The notes: a model not told the origin generated them from the letters alone. A stretch of 64,000 nucleotides of DNA from Micrasema longulum (GCA_022494885.1 JAGVSM010002822.1:496001-560000), one strand, 5' to 3'; shown: positions 10,966-22,530, counted from the first letter of the stretch. Translations and numbers: made by a program.

Positions 10966-11045
10966 TAAAAAAAATAATTACTTTTACGGTTTAAAACAAA
11001 AGATTAAATTGATACATGACAACAGAGTTGAAAAACACTCCATTT

Positions 11046-11760
11046 AAGAAAATATAGAAGTCTATAGAATGCATTTACAGGGTTCATGACCTGTCATTGG
11101 TTGGTTTAAGTGGACGCTTTACACACTGGGTAACATTCGCCATTCGGCCTATATTTCCACATACATTCCTTTAATTGTTCCATTTGTTCATCTATGTGAA
11201 GTAAAAGCTAAATCTTTATTTATACGGGTGAGATTTCAACCGAATTATTTAAATTGCATACTAGGCAGGCGTATTTATTCTAGGCAGTATAAAAACTTAA
11301 AAGTTTTATTTTTTAGGCGTTGCCTGGTAAGAATAAAGGTGAAATAACTCAGTCAGGATCTCACCCGCATCAATAAAGGTAAAAGCTATTTCACTTCACA
11401 AAGATCAACATATGGTTGAATTGAAGGAATATAGATGTTCAAACATAGGCAGAATGATGACCGTGTGCAAAGTGGCCAAACCGGGTTGTGGTCCCGTGGT
11501 AGTATTGTGGACTTAAGGATTAATGGTCCGTAGTTCATATCCCCCTTTACCACAACTGGATTTCTATTTTTCCAGCACAAGTAATTTACGAATATTCGAT
11601 AATGGTTTGAAAATTCAAATATTTGAGCAAAAAATAAGAACTGGGGTATTTCTCTTTGTTATACAAAAAAAAAACTGTCTATGACAGGTCGTAAGCCCTG
11701 TAAATGTCTAGACTCATATATTCCCTTCTATAAAATGTTTTTCAGCTCTTGTTATATATT
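11046..11760. repeat. Rep-A near-complete palindrome with nested SINE-B
   Basis: A forward half (11046-11290: 'catgacctgtcattggttgg' to 'tactaggcaggc') is followed by an A/T spacer and a reverse half (11310-11480, then 11680-11760: 'aggcgttgcctggtaagaat', 'aaacataggcagaatgatga', 'gacaggtcgtaagccctgta'). The two halves pair over most of their length, so the intact element would fold back on itself. A SINE-B at about 11480-11676 interrupts the reverse half. Confidence 0.8.
11480..11676 (+). repeat. SINE-B nested in Rep-A
   Basis: 'gggttgtggtcccgtggtag', 'attgtggacttaaggattaa' and 'aagtaatttacgaatattcg' identify a diverged SINE-B ending in an A-run. Rep-A sequence stops at 'aaagtggcc' and resumes at 'tatgacagg'. 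A clear target duplication is not visible. Confidence 0.8.
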
Positions 11761-11823
11761 AATAATAATAACTGCCAAAAGGGTTTTTTTTTTTATTTAA
11801 AAAAAAAAAAAAAAAATAAGAAA

Positions 11824-11980
11824 AGAAATATTTGCGTTCTTATGATAAGATCCATTTTCAACGAGTTGTTAATAACTTATTTTAAGAAACTGGGAATCAA
11901 GTTGGGGTAGAGTGGGATTCGAACCACGGACCTTTGAGCCGTGAGTCCGAGACACTAGCCACGGGACCACAACCCGATTA
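11824..11980 (-). repeat. SINE-B, minus strand
   Basis: The minus strand reads 'atcgggttgtggtcccgtgg', 'ctagtgtctcggactcacgg', then 'ggttcgaatcccactctacc', close to the family consensus, with a perfect B box. It is one of the best-preserved copies. A poly-A/T run flanks it at 11780-11820. Confidence 0.9.
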
Positions 11981-11984
11981 ACTC

Positions 11985-13448
11985 ATTCATTAAATCCAGT
12001 TCATGTCTATAAAAATTTAGGCATACTCAAAATTTCGTTGATAGAAGATTAAATACTTATTTCAAATTAAAGTACCTAATTATATGATCCGAGGTTTACG
12101 AGTTTCCGAGTTGGATATTAATTCGCTCAGCTTGGTTACCTTTTACCAAAAGTATCAAATATTTTATTGAAGAAAAGGGGATCAAATCAGAATGTAGAAA
12201 ATCAAAAGAGTCGGTGTGGAGGTGAAAACGAAGAATGAAATGCAGGAGTAACTTTTAACTTATCCTTCGGATTCAAATTATAATAGATTAAGAGGAATTT
12301 GAATATTTTAAATCTCGCAGGTATATAAGGATAATTATTTTTCTTCAATTCAATTAAACATTCGCACCCTGTATGTAGATTTTGTATCCCTCTCTTCAAA
12401 TCCTAAAAGCCCTAAAGCCGAGCAAGGGAAAGGGTATTTTTGTTTGTGAAATGAAGACTTAACTGTTTAGCCTACCTCTGGAAAATCTTATAAATCTTCC
12501 TTTCTATACTGAGCCACCCAAAGATGCTGTCAAATTGTTTGGGGGATACTAGAGAAATAGGAAATATTGTTTTTTAGCTTTAAGAAAAATACATTATTGT
12601 TTACTCACTCTGCGCTTGGAGGACAATATCAATAATTCATTTCTTTTCTAGCGCTTTTTCTCATTTCTTTTGAATTTATTTACATAAAAAGCCCGTAGGG
12701 CTTTTACGTGGATAAAAAATCGTCACACATTTCTACACATAATATAATATGTACTCAAATATAAATACAAATACGAAATACTAAAAGCCAACAAACATTT
12801 ATAAAATTGTAAGATACATATTATAGTTACATTTCTTAAGGTCCAATTAGAGGCTTCTTTGTTATTGATAACATGAATAATTGTCACATAAATAAAAATA
12901 CTTACATAATATAAAATATACGATGGTACTATAATAAATATTAGTATCATCTACATCATCCACTTCCAATGGTGCATTGGTATACTAAGCGCATTTTTTA
13001 TCCGGTTGAATCTTAAGTTTAAATCCGATCAATATATTAAAATATGTAAAAAAGATTACCTGTACAAAAATGTCGCGATATGCAAACTATTTACGTTTCT
13101 CCAAAAGCTCTTAGAAATAACCTTATTTTTCATTTTCCTCTTGTTTCATCAAATTAAAGGGGAAATTCAGAATATTTGTGGCGAACTTTCAATTATTTTA
13201 ATGTAATAACAAAACATATCAACATAGATGGCAAATAATCATAATGACGTACGACGTTTGCTTTTGAAATAATTAGTAGTGTTTTTTTCTTAAGGATTTA
13301 CATTAGATTAATATTTGAAAATATTTTTTAACTTACCATGATGCTATTTGTGAAATCCTGTAATTGGCTTTTTTGTTGTTTTATATATAAGATAAATGTA
13401 GCTGTTGGTTATCCAAATAAAGAATAATAAGAAGAAAAAAAACGAATA
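11985..13448. other. Mostly featureless
   Basis: A perfect 'aaaagccc'/'gggctttt' hairpin sits near 12687-12705 and a possible SINE-C tail fragment ('caatggtgcattggtatac') near 12967. The short frames at 12202-12399, 12723-12950 and 13006-13206 are AT-rich and have no family signal. Confidence 0.4.
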
Positions 13449-13449
13449 A

Positions 13450-13690
13450 TATCGATGATCTGTTACATACGGGTAAGGTAATCGGCCTTAATCTTACGTG
13501 CCAGTCGAGGAATATGAAACTTTACAGTATAGAATCATATTCACAATCGATATTTCATATCGGCCTTCCTATAAATCGAACCCGAGATCTCAAGCTTGGT
13601 ATCTCCACCCGATTTCCTCATTCGGGATTTTAACTGAAACAGTCATCGAGTCACAAGCATTCGTCCAGGATTTTTATGCTATCTCAAAAA
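13450..13690 (-). repeat. SINE-C with 5' extension, minus strand
   Basis: On the minus strand: 'cctggacgaatgcttgtgac' and 'gatgactgtttcag', then 'cccgaatgaggaaatcgggt', a degraded head with 'gagatctcgggttcgattta', and the body 'gactggcacgtaagatt'. It confirms the order seen at 8891-9165. The overlapping plus-strand frame (13498-13845) is a shadow. Confidence 0.75.
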
Positions 13691-13694
13691 AAAA

Positions 13695-14688
13695 ACTGTA
13701 TCTCTTGCAAAATTGTATCTTAAAAATAATGTACAAAATATCCGTACAAAAATACGTAAAATACAAAACTTTCTATGCTTATTCTAGATGTTTTGTGTAT
13801 CAAAACATTATCCGAGGTTGTTATTTTGCGCCATTTTTTTTCTAATATTAATGGAAACGTTAATTGTACGGATAAACAAACACTATATTTAAGTTCAATC
13901 TGAATTGTTTATATTTTTTCCTTTATGCGCGTTTTTAAGTTAAATAAAGGTTGTATTAATAAATACATATGCCGACGAAAGACAAATTAAATTATTTACA
14001 AGATCAGTTTTTCCAAAACCTCGAGTATTTTTAAGGCAAATAAATAATTCGAATCGAGTTGAAAGCGTTTGTCCAGGATTCTAATTCTATTTCACACACA
14101 GACCTGTCTAATTAATCCATCCGGACAGAGATAAATATTTAACAGTTAATGGCAAAGCATGAGCTGGTTAGCGACGGTAGATTTATTAAATTTTGTAAAT
14201 GTCACAACGCAAATGAATAACAAGGAAATGGAGTAAATGGATGAATTTTTTTTCGTATTTTTCCTTATTCCTCTGGATAACTTGCTGAGGTGGCGAAACT
14301 TCACACTATGATAGCTTAATTTTTTTACTATTGAATATATTTTACTAAATAGTTTGATTAAAATAATTGTTGTTTTAATATTTTTCGATGCGTATCTAAA
14401 ATCGATTAGTGATTTAACATGTACTTTATTCTAAATCAAAGCAGACACACACTTCAAGTGACTAAAAAAATAGCATTCATTTGTTTTTGGAAATCTTCAT
14501 ATGGGTGCGAAAGGGACAGGATTGAATTTGGTTAGAAAAAGGAGACAGGAATTGGAATTAATTGACGCTGTGACACATTATGGGCCTAACCAGTCAGTAT
14601 TATGGAAGATATTGTTGTTTTTATTTGAAAATACTGTATAGTGAATATAAAATACAAAAGTTCTTTTAATTTACTTCTATAACCTAAA
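13695..14688. other. Little recognised; small SINE-C piece at 14030-14105
   Basis: Near 14060-14085, 'gttgaaagcgtttgtccagg' is the reverse complement of the SINE-C 5' segment. 'gagctggttagcgacggtag' near 14162 resembles 'taagctggtacgcgatagta' near 30201, a possible further small repeat. Nothing else stands out. Confidence 0.4.
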
Positions 14689-14689
14689 C

Positions 14690-14955
14690 TACCCCATGGG
14701 TTCACTATTGCTCTCCGGGTGGCAATATCGCCCACATAGTGTCTCTGGCTTAAAGTATTCAGTGTTAGTGTTCACGACTAATTAAGTCCGTCAGGTGACG
14801 TGACAGCCAATTACAAGTCATATGTCCATTACGCCAATGGCCAATGTCTGCCCACTATCCCCTACGGTCGAGTCAGCCACCTAGTACCAATTACTAGACG
14901 GTGCAGTTGAACCAACAATCGCCCTAGTAAAATCCCGTATCTGTGCTACAAAGCT
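14690..14955. other. GC-richer unclassified block
   Basis: 'gctctccgggtggcaatatc', 'gtccgtcaggtgacgtgaca' and 'tcccctacggtcgagtcagc' show balanced composition over about 260 bases with no open frame. It is possibly an old repeat. No second copy is seen. Confidence 0.35.
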
Positions 14956-15049
14956 GTAGAATGCGGTAGGATATATTTAAACTAGTTGGGAAAAAGCATT
15001 TATTTTCAATTGGCAATAAGATAAAAACATAAACAATCGTAATGACAAA

Positions 15050-15192
15050 AGCATTTTCCCTGTGTCTAGGCATCTATAATCCCGTCTCAAAAATGTTTTC
15101 CCTCTCTGTTGCGACAAATTTAGATCTTGATAATTCCTTAGGGAGAAAAAAGTGGCTGTCCACAAACATGTAGACATTCTCAAAACATTGTG
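15050..15192 (-). repeat. Rep-A outer end
   Basis: 'tctaggcatctataatcccg', 'tgttttccctctctgttgcg', 'aaatttagatcttgataatt' and 'acaaacatgtagacattctc' followed by 'aaaacattgt' preserve the outermost part of Rep-A, useful for defining its terminus. The minus-strand frame at 14977-15195 lies within it and is not a gene. Confidence 0.75.
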
Positions 15193-15234
15193 CAAAAGGT
15201 TATGTTACATTAATTGATTTATTTTGTCTTAAAA

Positions 15235-15655
15235 TAGTACAAACATAATAAATGAATGTCCTAATATTAACTTACATCTAATTTTTATTAAAACATATAC
15301 TAATTATTAAAACTTCTAAACAATATACGTACACTTAAAAAGAAAACTTCTATAAAGCTAACACGAATAAGATTACTTTTTAAAAACTAACTTATCTGCT
15401 AAACTCATGTTTTTTTAACTGACATTTAAATAAAATAATATTTTTTTGCTCTCTTATTTCTAATGGTATTTCCTTATAATATAACTGTACAGCTCGGTGC
15501 ATCAACGAGTTCTGTGTATTTGTTTTCCTACGAAATGGTAGTCTTACTTCATGTTTATTTCTTGTTTTATATACATGTTCACATTGATTAGAAAAAACCC
15601 TTTGAGTCAACTCTTTTGAGGTATTATAACATTTGTTGTATTTGTTTGAAATATT
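15235..15655 (-). pseudogene. LINE ORF C-terminus and 3' UTR
   Basis: The minus-strand frame 15392-15610 reads VYKTRNKHEVRLPFRRK, NSLMHRAVQLYYKEIPLEI and FKCQLKKH. This is the familiar end of CR1/Jockey-type ORF2 (YNTRNK..LR.P, S....G..LYN.LP..I, FK..LK). An AT-rich 3' UTR of about 150 bases follows. Everything upstream is absent. Confidence 0.75.
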
Positions 15656-15794
15656 TGTTCATTAATCTTAATGAAATTATGGTACTTTTTATTAATATAT
15701 TTATTGTGATCATTTATGATAAAAACCTTTGACAAAACACCATATTAGTAATTAGCTGTCTTCTAAAGAAAAAAGCAAGTCACCGTTTACCCGT

Positions 15795-15930
15795 TTTCCA
15801 AATTATCAGTATGGATAATTTATGTAGCACCATTTTCGTCCATATGCGTGCGGTTGAAGAATAAAGTTCTATGTGTGACCAGAATCCTGGACGAGTGTTT
15901 TTAACTCGATGACTACTTTTCAAAAATTAT
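15795..15930. repeat. L2-type tail (-) next to SINE-C 5' segment (+)
   Basis: 'tatggataatttatgtagca' with 'ccattttcgtcc' matches the L2-like 3' UTR at 44240-44270. It is followed by 'cagaatcctggacgagtgtt' and 'aactcgatgactact', the SINE-C 5' segment. Then comes 'tctctctctgttataacaaa', a Rep-A scrap, to about 15985. Confidence 0.5.
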
Positions 15931-16027
15931 TTCTCTCTCTGTTATAACAAATTTAGATCTTAACTTTTTCAATTCTCATCAACACATTTATTCAAACACA
16001 TTTTTGATCATATTATCGATAGAAATT

Positions 16028-16800
16028 TATTTATTTATTTATTTATTTATTTACGGACAAACTCCATTATAAACATTACAATTAAAAGAAATTTTTACAA
16101 AGGAATAAAAAAATATAAGGAACAGAAATAAGCAGCAAAGACAGATGATAGATTTTTTAGATTAAGTAAAAAGCATAGGCTAACTATACAGATTCTTTAG
16201 CTGATTTGTAAAGAAAGACATCCTTACACCATAATAATCAAGATCTTGATGATCGTTCACCCGCCTGATCATTCTGGGCAAAGGCGACTGTGCACCATAA
16301 TTGGTCCTGTAGTGACCGAGGAAAAGCATTTCATTATTTCTTAGTCTACGGGTGGGAACGTTAAAAAGAATCTTTTGCAAAATTTCAGGGGCATCAATGA
16401 GACAGTTCATAATTTTATACATGCAGATTATATCTGCAATGCATCTGCGTTTTTCAAGACTTGATATGCTTAAAAACCTCTCCATATCAGAATATGAATA
16501 GTCTCCTCTTTCCAATCCCATCTTCCATGCAATTTTCTTATAAAACGATGTTGAACTGATTCAAGGCGCTTGATATGAACAGCATAATGAGGGGACCAGA
16601 TTACAGATGCATATTCAAGAATAGGGCGAACTAAAGAGCAATAAAGTGTTTTAAGTGTAAGCATACTTTGGAAATCAGACGTAGTTCTATTAATAAAGCC
16701 TAAAATTTTTAAGGATCTGTTTACTATATTATCAAAGTGTTCCAGAAAAGTTAGTTTATTATCTAGGATCACACCAAGATCTCTTATTTAAGATCCTGTT
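16028..16800 (-). pseudogene. LINE reverse transcriptase, C-terminal third, frameshifted
   Basis: Two overlapping minus frames (16470-16772, then 16180-16521) join to give the post-palm RT and thumb region: LGVILDNKLTFLEHFDNI, IVNRSLKILGFINR, LYCSLVRPILEYASVIWSPH, HIKRLESVQHRF, then SISSLEKRRCIADI, APEILQKILFNVPTR, HYRTNYGAQSPLPRM. This is a Jockey/CR1-like ORF2. One frameshift lies near 16500-16520 and a stop precedes LGVIL. The 3' end is an (AAAT)n tail, seen as (TTTA)n at 16028-16055. It is the best-preserved RT in the window but still 5'-truncated. Confidence 0.85.
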
Positions 16801-16984
16801 ATATGCACATGTTACGTAAATATGGAAATATTTTTTTTTTTTTTTACCAATCGATCCTTTGCTGTCTAAATATTTTATTCAGAGTCCTTTGAGTTAAGCA
16901 CTACGCAAAAGTTTCGTGAACTTTCAATAAAACATTTATTTAAAAAATATAAAAAAGCATTTTTTTTAAATGATGAATATAACT

Positions 16985-17175
16985 GGCGACCTGTAACGCG
17001 ACGGTGTAATGACTAAAATGCCCAAGCACAGAAGGTTCCGGGTTCGATGTTTGGTAAGAATTCAACATCTAATGTGATTTATTTTCAAGCCTGGGTGTTC
17101 TGTGCTGTAATTCACCGCTGTCATTGAGCCTCTTGGCCTGTTGTGGTGCAAAGACAAAATTAAATAAAATAAAAG
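16985..17175 (+). repeat. SINE-E
   Basis: 'gacctgtaacgcgacggtgt', 'agaaggttccgggttcgatg', then 'ttcaagcctgggtgttctgt', 'cctcttggcctgttgtggtg' and an A-rich tail. It is colinear with 8715-8890. Confidence 0.9.
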
Positions 17176-17179
17176 ATCT

Positions 17180-18240
17180 TAGTAAAAAAATAAAGGAAAA
17201 ACAAAGGAAATATTTCCCAAAAGGTGCTTAACGATTCTGCTTTAGTTATAAAAATCTTGTAATTTTATTTTATTTCCATTAATGGGCGAATATTGCGATA
17301 AAAACCAAAGAGGCAAGGTTTTATTATACCTTTTATTATATTTATTATGTGGGCACTAGATATAAGAAAGTTGATGTTTGATGGTTCGAAGTGAACGAGC
17401 TTGATACCGTTTAATGAACGACGAAATAAGACCTTAATAGCCGCCATTTCATCACATTAACTAGAATTATGACCTCAATACCTAACTTTGGTAACACTGT
17501 GAAAAAATCTAAGTGCGCAATCCATTCAGTATTTCAAAATGTCTTGTTAATTAATGTTTTTTTTAAAGCAATTTTAGTATTTTTTTAAAAGAATAACATA
17601 GACCGTTTCACTTAAGTAATGGCATCATTACGTTGCCTCTTTTCCAAAATCAAAGACCAAATACCAAAAAAGGGGAAAAAATCACGAATTGCGAAGCTTA
17701 TGTCAAAAGCAAACAAAGTAAGATAATTGCCTTCTGGGGAGCTGATAACAAGACAGACATAACAAGGATACAAAAACAGCAAAATAAAATAGTAACACTT
17801 ACCCGACTTGACCCCCGAGACTGATCTGTATGGAAAAAATCACCAATTAGACATAAAATTGCATTGTGCATGTGATTACGTCAGTTCCAATATTTAGCAC
17901 ACGTAAAACCATACCGCCTCGGGTGAATTTGGTTTAGATTCTTAATTTTGAGTACTTGCACACTTTAAGTAAATAAAACATGAATTATTGTACTCCTTTG
18001 GTAAACTTTTGCGGGGAAGAAAAAAGATAAAACAAGACTTTAAACGGTTTACAAACCAACTTAATTAAACAGCTTTGTTTAAACTATGCTATTATTTTAG
18101 TCACGCGTTTTCCTATATAACATTGTAATCATCCCTTTTCCATCATTCATATTTTTAGAGGCTTTTAAACTAGTGCTCGGGGCTTCTATGGGCTTTTTCA
18201 TAATGTTACAGCTTTAATGATTTGACACGATGATTTATGA
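17180..18240. other. Little recognised; weak Penelope-like scrap at 17620-17700
   Basis: One frame near 17625 reads LFSKIKDQIPKKGKKS, which faintly resembles the linker before the GIY-YIG domain of some Penelope-like elements. No GIY-YIG core follows, so this is a hint only. The 63-residue frame 17633-17824 overlaps it in another phase. Confidence 0.25.
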
Positions 18241-18242
18241 TT

Positions 18243-18330
18243 GAGAGAGGTCCCTATAGAGCAGCTTCGGGTAGAATGCCTCCCCCTTGATTATGAGATC
18301 AAAGGGTGCGTGTTCTGCCTGTTAGAAAAT
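18243..18330 (+). repeat. Possible decayed tRNA-like SINE head
   Basis: 'gcagcttcgggtagaatgcc' and 'gagatcaaagggtgcgtgtt' have the order of an A box, anticodon-like arm and B box (gtgttctgcct, degenerate). No second copy is seen, so the assignment is weak. Confidence 0.25.
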
Positions 18331-18764
18331 CGCGCGAAGAATTTGTTTGCATGGAAGAACCTAATGTTTTTTTGATGCTTTGTGTTTTGAAAGGGTCAAA
18401 AGTTAATGATAAGTTATATTTTATATGAAATTTAAAAGAATGTCACGAACAAAAGAAGTGAGTAAATTGAAGCATTACTCATTTTTTTTACAGAAAATAA
18501 CACGCAAAAAGTACTTACATATTTTAATGAGTGTTTCCATTCTGATTATTTAACAAGATATTTGTATTTTGAGAAAAGTTTTCGTTGGTTATACATCTCT
18601 AAGAGTTTTAGTTAAAATATTTTACTTAAAATATACGGACATATCCTATTGTCCGTAAGGAGAATTAATATATTTTTTATTTTATTTGGTAAACAAACAG
18701 TATGTACAGAAATATTGTCGATTTATTTGTATATTAGTGTAGGACACTCATGCACTTGATTAAA

Positions 18765-18900
18765 AATTTTAATATCTACGAACAAGCGTAGTACAAAGAT
18801 CTACATTTCGCTGAACACCGCACGTAAATCGGTTAAGCCGTTTAGGAAAAGTTCAGTGACGAATTATATACATCAAGATTTCATTTATGTACAGTGTTAT
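18765..18900 (+). repeat. Rep-G copy 1
   Basis: 'cgcacgtaaatcggttaagc' followed by 'gtttaggaaaagttcagtga' is nearly identical to 43290-43330. The 'aaatcggtt...' wording is common in 3' ends of insect RTE-type elements and their non-autonomous relatives (general knowledge), so this is probably a LINE or SINE 3' end. Confidence 0.6.
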
Positions 18901-18904
18901 TTCG

Positions 18905-19585
18905 AGACCATGTAAAAATAAGTTCCGGTGTACGTTTAAACTATGTAATGTATTGAAAAATTCATTTTAAAAAATTAAAAAATATGGGATGCGACAACAC
19001 CACAAATTTCGTGCTTAAAATACAAATATTTTTTTATTTGTTGATTTATAACCACTCTGTATAAACTATTACACTCCTTCAAAGTGTTCGATGATACTAA
19101 ATGATAAGGTTAGGATCATTGGCTAACTCCGGGGTTGTGTTGTATTGCCGCGCTGGTTCTGACTCAAGTTGGGGAACAGTTAACATCTTCAAGTTTGCAC
19201 AAACTTTCTTACGTGTTCTAGAGAACACTATGAATTAATGTGGATTTTGCCAGTCATTTTCTACGTTTCAAATAACATACCAATATTTGAGTTAAGACTT
19301 GAAAAAGTTTCGCGCTATGCTCATTCCGGACCTTGAAGCGTCGTTTGGAATGGTAATTTTATTCGAAAATTCTAACAGAAATAATTTTTAATTAGAACAA
19401 AGAAATATCAAAAAAATATGGTGGCATTTATTTATAAAACAAATTTTTCAAAATCAGGGTTTTGATAAAGATTTAATCAACCATTACATCGCTAGCTCAA
19501 AGCAATAGATAATCGGACATTGAGGTGTGCAAAGGGTCTAACTGAATAAGTAATGAAATACTATATTGTCATTAACACAGAACAA
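18905..19585. other. Nothing assigned
   Basis: A GC-richer patch at 19110-19215 ('actccggggttgtgttgtat', 'ccgcgctggttctgactcaa') has no family match or long frame. Confidence 0.4.
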
Positions 19586-19589
19586 ACTA

Positions 19590-19800
19590 AGGCTTGCATG
19601 CACTAATGTCCCGATTTTGTCGTATTGTAAAACTCGAGACAAGATCTGGACTTTTTTGGTGTAAGTCTTTGTCCCAGCTTTAATTTTATTTAGTTGTATT
19701 TTATTTTATTAGTGCCTGTATTTATTATAAGAAATTGTATTTACCATCGTTAGAATGGACTGCAAAAGTCCGTCAAATAAATGAATAAAATGTTTGACTG
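19590..19800 (+). repeat. LINE 3' UTR/tail fragment
   Basis: 'actcgagacaagatctggac' recurs at 46445-46475 ('actcaagacaagatctggac'), in both cases followed by an A/T tail with aataaa-type words. The end reads 'caaataaatgaataaaat'. I take this as the 3' end of a LINE whose coding part is missing. Confidence 0.5.
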
Positions 19801-21882
19801 TCTAATCTAAAATTTACTGTATGAAAACATTCATTCATTTGATTTAACAATATATCTGTATGTGTATCTCGAAATCGAAAATTTTGGATTTATCCTTAGG
19901 GTAGTAATACGCCACCAGCTAATAGTCACTCATATGGACAAACACCAAAAGAAGTAAGTTTACAGCAACACAACTGACAGTATGTACTCAGGTCAAGAAT
20001 TGCAAGCGCAAATCGAAACCATCCATTACACGTTTGTTGTTAAGTTAAAACTAAAAACTTGGAACGCTTTTGTTTAACGCAGTAAAGCTAAAGAACTCAT
20101 CTTTAAGCGGAGTCGAATTATCACTCTAAGGGTTTTCTCACTGTTGCTTTGGGCTATCGATATGGTTTTCAATTTTCTATTGTTGATTTTATTAAATGTA
20201 TATAAAATACCACAATGGTAATGCATGCTTTGTAACGGAATTTAATTATATAATTTTATATGCTCTCTCAGCCTTCTAAGCCACAACAGTTATACGAAGA
20301 AACATATGTACAAGAAACTGAACAAAATGAACATAAAACGATGCAAAAACAAACATAAGTAAAATAAGATGGTTTTGTTATCATCCATGTAATTGCAAAA
20401 TAGTATAAGAAAGAAGAACAATTTTAAATGTAAGCTCTTTACGTTACACTGATATTCAAAAGTAAACTTTCAAAATTTTACATCAACTAAAGAAGATAAT
20501 TCTCATTTAATTTTTCCTTCTTATTCCGAATCTGAATACCAAATTTTTCTATTTTCCTTTGTTACGCGATTCAATATGGGTGATATTTGAGTGAAATCTA
20601 TTAACACATGATAAACAGCAGATATGTGGGGCCAGAGGCTCCTACTCATCTCCAACTTGGGACCCAAAGTGCAGAACTTTTTTAAAAATTGTGGTGTTTT
20701 ATTCCTTTTTTGATATTTGATATTCCTACACCACACACGTAACAAAAGTTGTCAGAACTATTTACATGGTTGCTCGCATTGAAATACTAAACAATATATA
20801 ATTAATCGTTTGAGAGGTTTATAAATATGTTTATTTAAAGTGTGATACTGGTAATAATAGAGTATGGATTTCCTTTACAAACAAAAGTACAAAATAAAAA
20901 TTCAGAACATAATTTCCGTGCTCGCATAGGTACATTCTCGAAATTACTTTTTGCCAGGAAACTTCGAGTTACCCAAATATTGCCCAAAATCAGGTTTGTC
21001 CAGATAAACACGTTTTTTCGGTTTAAACAATATTTTATGTTAAAGCTGGTACAAAAATTAGATATTAAAGAAAATAAATATATGAAACGGGATGTGCTGA
21101 TTTGGGAGCAATATGTTTAATAAAAAAAATGCACAAGTTTCACTATTCAGAAAAACAAACAAACCCAATTATTTAGCTACAATTTTGCAAAATGTGTGAG
21201 TATTTACGGATAATTTTATCGGCGTAACTACATTCGAGTAATTTGAAGAAATATCATAAATATTCAGCATATACTACTGAAACCATTAAAGATGGGATAA
21301 AAATGAGTCTACCAATACTACTAGAACTTACTTATACTATTTGAACCACTCAGTGAATGATAGAAATTAATCTACTGACATTACCCAGATCGTCTTGTAC
21401 AAAATATGACACAACTCCAGTTTTAAATTATTAAAGTTGTTCATACATGCATTTAGTAGTTGTATAAATGTACTGTTAATACCACTGACGCAGGCATACA
21501 CAAGGAACATTTTCTAATATAAATCGTAAAATTAAAAAAAATGCATTTATACTGTTAAGTCCACCCATCAAAGAACAAAGGCTGATAGACAAATGCTGAT
21601 GCATATTTGTTTAATCAAGAAAATTTACGAAAGAATCAGCAATAACAGTCAAGTTTATGTAACAAAATTACTGTCCAGTAAATTTCAATCGCGATGTATT
21701 AAATTGAAATTTTCTAAAGGAACTTCTTTAACTGACAAAAAATAAATGTTTTTTAGTAAAGCTTAAAATGGTTTTCGGGTATGTGAAAGGAGTGTCTTTA
21801 CAGTTGTTATCACAATAAGAGTATTTAAAAAAAAAAAACTTAAAAGCTTCAATTAAATTAATTTAACAATAGAATCACTATG
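19800..21882. other. Long stretch without recognised features
   Basis: The unassigned frames 20521-20745 (-, 74 residues) and 20842-21120 (+, 92 residues) have no recognisable domain, no splice context and no repeat partner. A mildly richer patch at 19895-20040 ('gtaatacgccaccagctaat') is likewise unassigned. Confidence 0.4.
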
Positions 21883-21883
21883 T

Positions 21884-21942
21884 TAAGCGCCCTTGAGGTA
21901 TTTTATAATGAAAAATCCATAATAATAATAATAATAACACTA
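21884..21942 (+). repeat. L2-type LINE 3' tail
   Basis: 'taagcgcccttgaggtattt' then 'aaaaatccataataataata' matches the reverse complement of the L2-like 3' UTR at 44203-44290, including the (aat)n terminal microsatellite. No coding part remains. Confidence 0.7.
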
Positions 21943-21961
21943 TAGAAAAAATATCTACAAA

Positions 21962-22022
21962 TTCCAGGAATCAGCGAGCAGCCTGTTAGCCACATGTCCA
22001 GCAGTTACCATGATACCTTCAA
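21962..22022 (+). repeat. Rep-I copy 1
   Basis: 'atcagcgagcagcctgttag' with 'ccacatgtccagcagttacc' and 'atgatac' is shared with 28456-28512. It is short and unclassified. Confidence 0.5.
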
Positions 22023-22139
22023 TTTACAAAAGCCACCCTTCGGATATCTTGCGTTATTTAGTTTACCATAATGTTGAAATAGAGCTTTAAAAAAAATATA
22101 TAAGGTTTACTTTTAACCTTGAACACTTGATAAATTATT

Positions 22140-22262
22140 TATAATCATCATCATTCCTTTTCCGCACCTAATGGTGCATAGGGTACGGCATTGGTACACC
22201 AATCACAGCGTATCTTGATCATTTTCGTTACATTAAGGTAAGATGATCAATCTTACTCCCAA
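22140..22262 (-). repeat. SINE-C 3' half, minus strand
   Basis: 'cgcacctaatggtgcatagg', 'caccaatcacagcgtatctt' and 'gtaagatgatcaatcttact' are the reverse complement of the SINE-C body and 3' end. The head is missing. Confidence 0.8.
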
Positions 22263-22307
22263 ATGTTTCTTTTTTATAAATTCATTGATGACATGTAATT
22301 TAAAGTT

Positions 22308-22530
22308 TCTATAATTGAATTGAAGGAATACAGATGTTAAAATATAGGCAAAATATTACAAAGTGTTCAAAGTGGCCACTAAAACCAGACAATGGCATAA
22401 GCCCTGTAGATGTCTGGACTTTTCTATTTCCTTCTCTAAAATGTTGGTATTAACAGCTTCCTTCGGGGTTGAATTTAGTTAATGTTTACGAAAATTTGGA
22501 GAAACTCAAAATATTAATGTCAGAAAACGA
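22308..22530 (-). repeat. Rep-A reverse half with outer end
   Basis: 'gaattgaaggaatacagatg', 'aaagtggccactaaaaccag', 'cataagccctgtagatgtct', 'agcttccttcggggttgaat' and 'aaaatttggagaaactcaaa' run in the expected reverse order to the outer terminus. Confidence 0.8.

Noticed and set aside
12684..12708. 'aaaagccc'/'gggctttt' hairpin with a T-rich side, like a bacterial terminator
   Set aside because: Everything else in the window is eukaryotic repeat sequence and there is no upstream gene. A chance palindrome is the simplest explanation.
13498..13845. 115-residue plus-strand frame
   Set aside because: Its first half is the reverse strand of a SINE-C, recognisable from the head and body order.
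16028..16055. (TTTA)n as a stand-alone microsatellite
   Set aside because: It is the 3' tail of the adjacent minus-strand LINE.
17620..17824. Second Penelope-like ORF
   Set aside because: Only LFSKIKDQIPKKGKKS is suggestive. The GIY...YIG core is absent, so it is recorded only as a hint.
20521..21120. Two neighbouring open frames of 74 and 92 residues
   Set aside because: Opposite strands, AT-driven composition and no family resemblance.
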